Positions 16,754 through 23,513 of a stretch of DNA of 64,000 bases are shown here, in pieces (the first letter of the stretch is position 1; each line of letters opens with the position of its first letter). The notes beneath the pieces are model-generated. The model was not told the origin of the DNA and did no database searches. It was given only the letters and a program-made list of their open reading frames with translations. A program made the translations under genes and the position numbers. The DNA comes from JACVRW01 sp963734365 (GTDB lineage Bacteria > Actinomycetota > Thermoleophilia > Solirubrobacterales > Thermoleophilaceae), in NCBI GenBank assembly GCA_963734365.1, contig CAVTGV010000002.1, positions 1 through 64,000 of the forward strand, given 5' to 3'.

Positions 16754-19291
16754 GTGAGTGCCGCAGACAACAGCCCAAGTTGCCACAGGACCGGAGTCGG
16801 GAGGCTCCGCGCAAAGCGCCTTGCGACCGCAGCCGCGGTGGCCTGCGCAGCCATGGCGGCCTGGGCGCCCAGCGCCGGGGCCCAGCTGCCGCCCGCCCCG
16901 GCGGTGCCCAACCCCGATGCGGCCGTCCCCGAGGTCACGCAGACCGTCCCCGAGGTCACGCAGGCGGCCCCGGAGGTCACCCAGCAGGCAACCGAAGCCC
17001 TGCCCACGGCTCCGGCAGACCCCGCCCCGGCCCCGGCGGCGGCAGACGCCGCCCCGACGGACACCACCGCGGCCCAAGCCGACCCGCCGGCCACGTCGAC
17101 TCCGGCCGCCGACGGCGACGGCACCCCGACGCCCGCACCGCAGACCGATCCAGCGACCGCACCGGCGCAGGACAGCGCGCCCCTCGCCGACCCGGTCGAG
17201 ACCCCGAGCGCCGACACAGACAGCCCCGCCGCACCGCTATCGCAGACCGCCGCCGCTCTCGTAACGCCGGTGACCGGCGGCGCAAACGACGCGGCCGCCG
17301 CGCTTCCGACCGACACGACCGAGACGCCCGCACCGCCCCAGCCCCAAGACGCCGACGCCCCCTCCCCGGGGACCGACGAGACGCCCGCACTCCCGGCACC
17401 GGCCCCGGCGCCGGCCGCCACGACCGAGCCGCCCGCCTCGGCCACCGAGACCGCCGCTGACCTGCCCGCCTCGGTCACCGACACCACCGAGGACCTGCCG
17501 GCACCGCTAACCGGTGCCGGCAACGACCTCCTGGCCCCCCTCACCCAGCCCACCGACCCGGTCACGCCTCCCGTCGGCGCCATCAACGATGCGATCGCCC
17601 CGGTGAGCGACGCCGCTGACGACCTGGCCACCCCGGTCACCGAAGCCGCCGACGACACGGTGGCCCCAATAAGCGACGCCGTCGACGACCTGGTCGCCCC
17701 GATCACCCAGGCAGCCGAAGACACGGTGACCCCGGTGAGCGACGCCGCCGACGAGCTGGTGGCACCGGTTGCCGAGGCCGCCGACGATTTGGTTGCGCCG
17801 GTTGCGGACGTCACTGACGACGTGCTGGCGCCGGTTGCCGACGTGACCGATGATCTGATCGCGCCGGTTTCGGACGTCACCGATGACGTGCTGGCGCCGG
17901 TTGCGGACGTCACCGATGACGTGCTGGCGCCGGTCGCCGACGTCACCGATGATGTGCTGGCGCCGGTTGCGGACGTCACCGATGACGTGCTGGCGCCGGT
18001 GGCCGACGTCACCGATGACGTGGTGGCGCCGGTGGCCGACGTCACCGATGACGTGGTGGCGCCGGTGGCCGACGTGACCGATGACGTGGTGGCGCCGGTG
18101 GCCGACGTGACCGATGACGTGGTGGCGCCGGTGGCCGACGTCACCGATGACGTGGTGGCGCCGGTGGCCGACGTGACCGATGACGTGGTGGCGCCGGTGG
18201 CCGACGTCACCGATGACGTGCTGGCGCCGGTGGCCGACGTCACCGATGACGTGGTGGCGCCGGTTGCCGACGTCACCGATGACGTGGTGGCGCCGGTGGC
18301 CGACGTCACCGATGACGTGGTGGCGCCGGTGGCCGACGTCACCGATGACGTGGTGGCGCCGGTGGCCGACGTCACCGATGACGTGGTGGCGCCGGTGGCC
18401 GACGTGACCGATGACGTGGTGGCGCCGGTGGCCGACGTCACCGATGACGTGGTGGCGCCGGTGGCCGACGTCACCGATGACGTGGTGGCGCCGGTGGCCG
18501 ACGTGACCGATGACGTGGTGGCGCCGGTGGCCGACGTCACCGATGACGTGGTCGCCCCGGTCGCGGACGTCACCGATGACGTGGTCGCCCCGGTCGCGGA
18601 CGTCACCGACGACGTGGTCGCCCCGGTCGCGGACGTCACTGACGATCTGGTCGCGCCGGTCGCCGACGTCACTGATGATGTGGTCGCCCCGGTCGCGGAT
18701 GTGGCGGACGATGCGGTGCCGCCGGCCGTGAACGTTGCGGGCGATTTGCTTGGCTCTGTGTCGGGTCCGGACCTACCGGCTATCGATGGTGCGGGTTCTG
18801 GGCCGTCGACTGATGACGTTGCCGGTGTGGCGCCGGTCTCATCGCTGGGCGGGGGTTCGTCCCCGTCCGACGTGGAACTCGTCCTTGGTTCGCCTGACCT
18901 GCCCGTGCCGGTGGCCGAGCGGCAGTCGTTGATCCACGGTGGCCAGATGTCCGCCGGTGGCTGGGGTCTGGCCTCGTCGCCATTCTTCTCTGCGTCCATT
19001 GCCCATCAGCTGGCCGTCGCCGGCGTCGGCGCCGATCCGGCCGGTGAGGCTGGTGAGGCGGGGTCGCGTGGTTTGGGTGGCGGTGGCTCGCAGTCGCCGT
19101 CGCCGTTGCCGTCGCCGAGCTCTACGGCGGGGTCGGCGGGTGGCGGTGTTGGGTTTGGGTTCAGCACTCTTTTCGCTCTTCTTGCGGCAGTGGCGGCGTT
19201 GGCCGCTTTGCGCTATGGCCGGCGGCTGTGTCTGGCGCCGCCGTTGTGGCGCCCGGCGGCTTTTGTCGCCGTCATCGAGCGGCCTGGTTAG
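16754..19291 (+). CDS. Surface protein with 11-residue tandem repeats and C-terminal membrane anchor
   Basis: An 845-residue protein. Start is GTG 16754 with GAGGGA upstream. Residues 1-44 are a signal peptide ending in a GAQ-type site. Residues ~45-260 are Ala/Pro/Thr-rich with PEVTQ mini-repeats. From ~270 degenerate 11-residue units begin. Residues ~352-648 contain 27 units of DVTDDVVAPVA, all exactly 33 bases long with mainly V/L variation. After a Ser/Gly-rich linker a hydrophobic helix (FSTLFALLAAVAALAAL, about 803-819) followed by RYGRR anchors the C-terminus. The protein looks like an extended stalk or adhesin. The peptidoglycan-binding protein next door suggests both work at the wall. 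No known family is recognised. Confidence 0.8.
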   Translation: MSAADNSPSCHRTGVGRLRAKRLATAAAVACAAMAAWAPSAGAQLPPAPAVPNPDAAVPEVTQTVPEVTQAAPEVTQQATEALPTAPADPAPAPAAADAAPTDTTAAQADPPATSTPAADGDGTPTPAPQTDPATAPAQDSAPLADPVETPSADTDSPAAPLSQTAAALVTPVTGGANDAAAALPTDTTETPAPPQPQDADAPSPGTDETPALPAPAPAPAATTEPPASATETAADLPASVTDTTEDLPAPLTGAGNDLLAPLTQPTDPVTPPVGAINDAIAPVSDAADDLATPVTEAADDTVAPISDAVDDLVAPITQAAEDTVTPVSDAADELVAPVAEAADDLVAPVADVTDDVLAPVADVTDDLIAPVSDVTDDVLAPVADVTDDVLAPVADVTDDVLAPVADVTDDVLAPVADVTDDVVAPVADVTDDVVAPVADVTDDVVAPVADVTDDVVAPVADVTDDVVAPVADVTDDVVAPVADVTDDVLAPVADVTDDVVAPVADVTDDVVAPVADVTDDVVAPVADVTDDVVAPVADVTDDVVAPVADVTDDVVAPVADVTDDVVAPVADVTDDVVAPVADVTDDVVAPVADVTDDVVAPVADVTDDVVAPVADVTDDVVAPVADVTDDLVAPVADVTDDVVAPVADVADDAVPPAVNVAGDLLGSVSGPDLPAIDGAGSGPSTDDVAGVAPVSSLGGGSSPSDVELVLGSPDLPVPVAERQSLIHGGQMSAGGWGLASSPFFSASIAHQLAVAGVGADPAGEAGEAGSRGLGGGGSQSPSPLPSPSSTAGSAGGGVGFGFSTLFALLAAVAALAALRYGRRLCLAPPLWRPAAFVAVIERPG
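17807..18697 (+). repeat. 27 x 33-bp tandem repeat
   Basis: An uninterrupted array of 33-base units (consensus near GACGTCACCGATGACGTGGT then GGCGCCGGTGGCC), exactly 891 bases, within the surface-protein gene. Inner units are almost identical at DNA level, while outer ones differ at third positions. This implies recent expansion by slippage or unequal crossover. It is in frame and coding, not a CRISPR: there are no spacers. Confidence 0.92.
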
Positions 19292-19292
19292 C

Positions 19293-19309
19293 CCCTTCGG
19301 GGTCGATCA
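19293..19309. terminator. Short C(UUCG)G hairpin after surface-protein gene
   Basis: GCCCCTTCGGGGT just after the stop forms a tight stem with a UUCG-type tetraloop. It may end the upstream transcript or attenuate read-through into the peptidoglycan-binding gene, which has its own GAGGAG ribosome site. Confidence 0.4.
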
Positions 19310-19362
19310 GGTCTGCCCGGGTGTTGGTTGTGCCCGGGCCCATCGCTCGATGAGGAGTAATC

Positions 19363-19944
19363 ATGCAAACGACATATGGCTCGTGTGTTGGACGGGCCGG
19401 GCTGGTGGGGCTGTTGGCCGCGCTGGTGCTGTGTTTGTGGCCCGCCACCGGCCTAGCGGCCGGGGGGGCGGCGCAGGCGCGCCCGGTGTTGGTGGCTGTC
19501 GCCCAGGCCAAGAGTGTCCCGTTGGCCCGTTGGGCCGGCTATTGGACCCCCAGCACCGCTGGCCAGCGGACTGAGGGGATAGATAGGCGTCGGGTGCGGG
19601 CGCTGCAGCGGCTGCTGAGGCGGCTAGGTAAGCGGCCGGGGCCGGTGGATGGGCTGTTTGGTCCGTTGACTGAGGCCGGGGTGGTCCGCTTTCAGCGCTC
19701 GGCCGGGGTCGCGGCTGACGGGGTTGTGGGGCGCCAGACCGCCCGGCGGCTGTTAGCGGCCACGGGACGGTCGACCACGCGGCTGGCGCGCCAGCCGGGC
19801 GGTGACGCTCGGCGTTCGGCGCAGTTCGCCAGCGCGCGTGTGGCGCAGGCCGGCGCGTTTGCGCTAGCGCGGGACACCGGGCTGGGGGCGTCTGTGTCGC
19901 CGGCCGCCGCTCCGGACCAAGAGAAGAGTTCGACCCGGGCCTGA
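19363..19944 (+). CDS. Secreted peptidoglycan-binding domain protein
   Basis: A 193-residue protein with a signal peptide (LVGLLAALVLCLWPATGLAA, about residues 14-33) and one PG_binding_1 domain at ~75-125: VRALQRLLRRLGKRPGPVDG, then FGPLTEAGVVRFQ. A conserved WxPxxAGxxT-like lead-in (YWTPSTAGQRT) precedes it. The C-terminal ~65 residues are an unstructured linker without a membrane helix. The stop overlaps the next start as TGATG, and the next protein begins with a membrane helix. The pair could together, or through frameshifting, make one wall-binding/transmembrane/cytoplasmic protein. Strong GAGGAG ribosome site before ATG 19363. Confidence 0.85.
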   Translation: MQTTYGSCVGRAGLVGLLAALVLCLWPATGLAAGGAAQARPVLVAVAQAKSVPLARWAGYWTPSTAGQRTEGIDRRRVRALQRLLRRLGKRPGPVDGLFGPLTEAGVVRFQRSAGVAADGVVGRQTARRLLAATGRSTTRLARQPGGDARRSAQFASARVAQAGAFALARDTGLGASVSPAAAPDQEKSSTRA

Positions 19945-20792
19945 TGCTGGCCCTGGCCGTACCACTACTACTGGCCTCGGCGCTGCTAGGAGCCCTGCGC
20001 GGACGCGCAACCCCCGCCACCAGCACTCCTAACGCGACCATTAATCGATCCGTAGTTGTCCCGGCGCCCGTCCAGCGGCGGCCGCCAATGACCGCCGGAC
20101 ACACCGGCAACCACAACCCGCCGGCAGAGCCCGAGCAGCGACAGAAGTTGCGCGCCATCGGATACGTGAGCGGCGGCCCTTTCGAGTCCCTCGACGAGTC
20201 GGGCCTGAACAACCAGATGACGGCGATCGAGGCCGCGTGCAGTGAACGTGGCTGGGAGCTGCTGGAGATCGTCCGAGACGTCGAACGAAAGGGTGTCGGG
20301 GCTCCCGATCGGCCCGGGCTCGCTCGTGCCCTGCGGCGCATGCAGGACGGTGACGCGTCCTGCATGGTGATCCACTCCCTGCCGCGATTGAGCCCGGCGG
20401 TGACGGAGCTCGGCAGCCTTCTGAAGGCGATTGGGCGAACCGGTGCAAGGTTCGTATCGCTCGATGACCAGATCGACACCGCCGAGCCGGCCGGACGCAA
20501 GGCGGCCAACGTGATCGCGATAGTGAGCGGATGGGAGCACGAGCGGCTTGGCGAGCGCACGCGCCAGGGACTCGCCGCGGCCCGCGCCAACGGGAGCTCG
20601 ATCAGCCGCCCCTCGGTGCAGGACATTCCCCTGCTTAAGGAGCGCATCGCCGAGATGAGAGCCGAGGGCATGACGCTCCAGGCGATCGCCAACTGGCTCA
20701 ACGACTCCGGGGTCCCAACCCTTCGGGGAGGGCAGAGGTGGCGACCCTCCAGCGTCCAGGCCGCCGCCGGCTACCGCAGGCCCAAACGATGA
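19944..20792 (+). CDS. Membrane-anchored resolvase-fold protein with degenerate active site
   Basis: A 282-residue protein. Residues 1-19 form a transmembrane helix (LALAVPLLLASALLGAL) followed by RGR, placing the rest in the cytoplasm. Residues ~70-210 have the serine-resolvase N-terminal fold: AIGYVSGG, ERGWELLEIVRDVERKG, DRPGLARALRRM, VIHSLPRLSP, DTAEPAGRKAANVIA, WEHERLGERTRQGLAAARA. Compared with active resolvases, the RVS nucleophile motif reads SGG, and the DRLxR motif is PRLSP. Both the Ser and essential Arg/Asp positions therefore appear lost. A C-terminal recombinase-like helix-turn segment (MTLQAIANWLNDSGVPTLRG) persists. Likely a repurposed, non-recombining regulator or scaffold. 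Confidence 0.78.
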   Translation: MLALAVPLLLASALLGALRGRATPATSTPNATINRSVVVPAPVQRRPPMTAGHTGNHNPPAEPEQRQKLRAIGYVSGGPFESLDESGLNNQMTAIEAACSERGWELLEIVRDVERKGVGAPDRPGLARALRRMQDGDASCMVIHSLPRLSPAVTELGSLLKAIGRTGARFVSLDDQIDTAEPAGRKAANVIAIVSGWEHERLGERTRQGLAAARANGSSISRPSVQDIPLLKERIAEMRAEGMTLQAIANWLNDSGVPTLRGGQRWRPSSVQAAAGYRRPKR

Positions 20793-21406
20793 CACCGAAA
20801 CCCCACCCACCCCGAAGCCTGCCACCCCCCGCTAGGGTCGCCCACGATGAAACAACTGGCCGACCGGGTCTGGCCAGAGGTCCCTGTGACTTTTACCCAG
20901 CGGCTTGCGCGGCCCTGGCGGCGCGCCGTCGCGGCGGCGGCTGGTGGTCTGGCAGGAACAGCTCGTACAGGCGCTGGCGCAACTCGGGGAACTCCGGACC
21001 GCGTGGACAGGTCCCAAAGCTGTCAGGTCAGGTCATAGATGTCGCCGCCGTTGGGGCGACCGCCATCCCCAACGCCGCCGGAGTATGTGCGGATGCGTGC
21101 GCAGGAATGCCAATCCAGCTCGTAGAACGGGCCGCTGGGCTGATCTGGATACCAGCCCTCCGGCCCGGCGGGACCTCCTGCAGGCGGCGGCCCAACCGCT
21201 CCAACGTCCCGATAGCGGACGCCTTCGTCCGCCTCCCCGCCAAACCGAGGACGAGAACGCGCCAACCGGCGCAACTCGCCGGGGTCACTCTGTGCAGGGG
21301 GCCATTTCCTCGCTGCTCTTTTCCATGCGGCGCCATCGAGCGGTCGTTTTGAGCGGGAAGTTCTGCGTTCGCACCCTCCCTTTCGGCGGGGGATACTGCG
21401 CGGACG
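20793..21406. other. Gene-poor region with possible eroded minus-strand coding
   Basis: No intact gene. On the minus strand one frame reads FPELRQRLYELFLPD ending at a stop at 20893. A second, shifted frame upstream reads RFGGEADEGVRYRDVG and WYPDQPSGPFYELDWH, ending at 21023. These look more protein-like than random frames and could be remnants of one gene, but no family is recognised. A TAGGGT box 8 bases before ATG 20847 resembles a leaderless promoter, but the 63-codon frame behind it looks poor. Confidence 0.3.
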
Positions 21407-21826
21407 ATGTCGCAGGAGAAGTCCATCGACGTGGTACAGCGAGCGTTCGAGGTGTGGAACCGGGGGGACATCGACGCGTATCTCGCCCACCTGAGCCTCG
21501 ATGTTGAAGCTGTTCCATTCGGCGCAGCATTGGAGGGCAAGGTGTGCCGGGGGCACGACGAAGTGCGTGCGTGGTGGCTGGCGCAGTCGGAAGTTTGGGA
21601 AACCTTCTTGATCTGCGCCGAGGACTTCAAGCCGGTCGGCACAGAGCTCGTGGTGTCGGGGCGCTGGGAGGCGGTTGGACGAAGCGGCGTGGAGCTGTCC
21701 ACACCGGCAACCTGGGTGTTCGGCTTCAGCGACGGGAAGATCGCCTACTGGAAGGCATACACGTCCAGAGCCGCCGCCCTCGAAGCCGTGGGGCTGCGAA
21801 ACCAGACTTCGCTCGAAGAGGACTAG
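21407..21826 (+). CDS. SnoaL-like/NTF2-fold protein
   Basis: A 139-residue single-domain protein of the nuclear-transport-factor-2/SnoaL superfamily. It shows the pattern VVQRAFEVWNRGDIDAYLAH, then CRGHDEVRAWW and ATWVFGFSDGKIAYWKAYTS. These alpha+beta barrel proteins act as isomerases, hydrolases or ligand binders, so function is unassigned. Its stop codon overlaps the stop of the frameshifted minus-strand gene at 21823. A second SnoaL-like gene lies at 59476. Confidence 0.83.
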   Translation: MSQEKSIDVVQRAFEVWNRGDIDAYLAHLSLDVEAVPFGAALEGKVCRGHDEVRAWWLAQSEVWETFLICAEDFKPVGTELVVSGRWEAVGRSGVELSTPATWVFGFSDGKIAYWKAYTSRAAALEAVGLRNQTSLEED

Positions 21827-22022
21827 GCGTCCGACACGATCCGCAGCTTCGGCCGATTCCCTTCCGCCGCAAGGATCGCTGCCACTTCCCGGGCAGGTCT
21901 TCGAAGGTGGCGGCCTCGAGCAGCGCCTCGTGGAACTCTCGGCGTTGGACCTCGCCCATCTCGCAGAGCGGCGGGTAGCCGACAACCTTCCCGACGCGGC
22001 GGCTCAGTGCGACGCTCGCCAT
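21823..22022 (-). pseudogene. Small conserved-looking gene with one-base deletion
   Basis: From ATG 22022 the frame gives SRRVGKVVGYPPLCEMGEVQ then RREFHEALLEAATFEDLPGK before turning to nonsense. The next frame continues sensibly as AILAAEGNRPKLRIVSDA to a TAG at 21823. Adding one G in CAGCG near 21884 fuses them into a ~66-residue protein ending in a plausible KWQAILAAE helix. The lesion may be real or a base-calling error. The product is a small unknown protein. Confidence 0.5.
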
Positions 22023-22081
22023 TCGGCCAGCTTAGGTCCCGGGACTGTTCGATCTGCGGCGGTTCGCGAGCGCCGGCTGGG

Positions 22082-22420
22082 TCATTCCCGGGCCTTGCGT
22101 AGGAGCGTCGAGACGCGTTGCCGTGTGACACCGAAGCGGTCCGCGATCTGTTCCATCGTCATGCCCTCGGCGTGTAGCGCCTGCGCCTCCGCTCGGCGCA
22201 CGTTCGCGCCGCTGGTGTCCAGTGCCTTTGAGCTCTCGGTGAGCAGCTGGACGATGAGCGGACTGTCATCGCCGGATACCAGCTCGGTGTACGACACACC
22301 TTTTGAGCGCGAGCGGCGGAGCTGGGCGATCCGCTTCTTGATCAGGCTTGTACGCCTGCCGTTGTCGGCGAGGACGTCCTCAAGCGTGGTTAGGGCGGTA
22401 AGGAATTCGTCTTCGGCCAT
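22082..22420 (-). CDS. HTH transcriptional regulator, small
   Basis: A 112-residue DNA-binding protein: an N-terminal helical part (FLTALTTLEDVLADNGRR), a central VSYTELVSGDDSPLIVQLL segment, and a C-terminal helix-turn-helix (EGMTMEQIADRFGVTRQRVS). The start at ATG 22420 is preceded by CGGAGCC. It is divergent from the MpsC-like gene, with an array of palindromes between them, and is the obvious candidate to bind that array. Similar proteins appear to recur beside DUF2294 genes in related actinobacteria, but I recall this only loosely. Confidence 0.75.
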   Translation of the reverse strand: MAEDEFLTALTTLEDVLADNGRRTSLIKKRIAQLRRSRSKGVSYTELVSGDDSPLIVQLLTESSKALDTSGANVRRAEAQALHAEGMTMEQIADRFGVTRQRVSTLLRKARE

Positions 22421-22459
22421 TGGCTCCGTTCGGTCGCGGCGATGGGAAAGGCCCGAAAG

Positions 22460-22534
22460 GCAACTGGGATTGCAGCAACTCCTATTGCGGCAACTGGGAT
22501 TGCAGCAATGACTATTGCGGCAATAGCTATTGCG
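22460..22534. promoter_or_regulatory. Five-unit 15-bp palindrome array
   Basis: Five consecutive 15-base units fit GCAAY-NNNN-ATTGCR with no gaps (starts 22460, 22475, 22490, 22505, 22520). Each is an imperfect inverted repeat, and the last, GCAATAGCTATTGC, is a perfect 14-base palindrome. Units 1 and 3 are identical. The array lies between the divergent HTH and MpsC-like genes, 40 and 86 bases from their starts. A cooperative operator is the likeliest role. Confidence 0.65.
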
Positions 22535-22620
22535 CTATTGTACCGACCGTGTTGGACATCGCGTCGCGCGGGAGCCGTCCGGTCCCTTGCCCGCGCCGAG
22601 CCACATAGAAAGGAGTCCGT

Positions 22621-23070
22621 ATGGCGGCTGTCACCCGACTTTCTGTGAGCACAACAAAGCCGGAGGGCGGCGTTCCAAGTGGAGGGCGCAAGACAGAAAC
22701 GAACCTCGTTTCTCCGAACCAGGAGCGGAACAGCACCGACGGCCCGGCTGCAATGGCGATCTGCAACGCCATAACAGGGGCGCTGAAGCGGAGCTCTGGC
22801 AAAGGTCCGACGAAGGTGAAGGCGTACAGCACGCACGACCACGTAGCGGTCATCGCGCAGGACATGCTCACGACACTCGAGAGAACGCTTGTCCAAGACG
22901 GACACGAGCAACTGGTCAGTGAAGCGCGACAAGGGCTCACCGGGCGCGTGGCCAACGAGTGCCGCGCCACAATCGAGCAGGCGACGGGACGGCGTGTGGT
23001 CGGATGGCAGACCGAAGTCAACCCCAGCGCCGATCGCGCAATCACGCTGATACAACTCCAGCCGCTCTAG
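22621..23070 (+). CDS. DUF2294/MpsC-like protein
   Basis: A 149-residue protein whose last ~100 residues match the DUF2294 pattern (described in the family as a component of a sodium-translocating membrane-potential system, MpsC). The pattern is GKGPTKVKAY, HDHVAVIAQDMLTTLERTLV, ECRATIEQATGRRVVGWQTE and AITLIQLQP. No membrane helix is present, so it would be a cytoplasmic subunit or regulator. AAAGGAG six bases upstream gives a good start at ATG 22621. The N-terminal ~40 residues are variable and polar. No other Mps genes are nearby. Confidence 0.75.
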   Translation: MAAVTRLSVSTTKPEGGVPSGGRKTETNLVSPNQERNSTDGPAAMAICNAITGALKRSSGKGPTKVKAYSTHDHVAVIAQDMLTTLERTLVQDGHEQLVSEARQGLTGRVANECRATIEQATGRRVVGWQTEVNPSADRAITLIQLQPL

Positions 23071-23513
23071 TGCTCTGGACGAGCTGCGAGAGCGCAAGCG
23101 CGAGCGAACCGCGCTGCTGGTTTGGACGAGAAAGCGACAGCCAATCACCGCGCACCAGCGCTATCGCTTTGCGCGAAATGCACTAGCTCTCTCGGCCGCG
23201 ATCGACCGAATGTGGCAGGTCGGACCAATCGCTGACTTGCGCCTCGTCCGACGCCGGCGCCCGGCGTTGGCGGTCGTGTGCGGCACACCCGGCCGCAGAG
23301 CATGTCGAAGCGAGCCGCTTGCGGCGAGCGACCTGCGCGCGTAGCGCGTGGGCTCTGCGGACGGGTGATGCCGCGCGCGGCCGTCCGACCGGCCCGTCCC
23401 GTTCCGAGACAGTCCCGCCGCCTCCTCCCGGACATTGAATGCCACAGCGTCCGGCCTCGGATCGCCGACGTGCGCTCTTGCCCGTGAGGGATCGCGTGGA
23501 TTCGCCCGGGGCT
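23071..23513. other. Intergenic region
   Basis: About 440 bases without a credible gene. It carries copy B of the 71-base repeat and then runs into the 3' end of the GH1 glucosidase gene. Confidence 0.5.
23261..23331 (-). repeat. 71-bp dispersed repeat, copy B
   Basis: Reverse-complement partner of 558-628, with a handful of mismatches. Relative to the GH1-gene tail it lies in the opposite orientation to copy A, so the two shared blocks did not move as a single unit. Confidence 0.7.

Noticed and set aside
17807..18697. Possible CRISPR array
   Set aside because: The 33-base units are contiguous with no spacers and lie in frame inside a coding gene.
16747..18999. 750-codon open frame antisense to the repeat protein (TSSVTSATGAT repeats)
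   Set aside because: It exists only because the 33-base repeat keeps one antisense frame open. It lacks a signal peptide, start site and sensible termini, while the plus-strand frame has all of these.
19944..20792. Active site-specific recombinase or transposon resolvase
   Set aside because: The catalytic Ser and key Arg/Asp positions appear replaced, a membrane helix precedes the domain, and no transposon ends are seen.
20847..21038. 63-codon gene behind a TAGGGT box
   Set aside because: After a plausible first dozen residues the sequence is low-complexity Arg/Ala/Thr and ends without any recognisable domain.
22442..22648. Small ORF with alternating Ile/Ala repeats over the palindrome array
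   Set aside because: The regular peptide is a by-product of 15-base units (five codons). It has no ribosome site and overlaps the regulatory region between two divergent genes.
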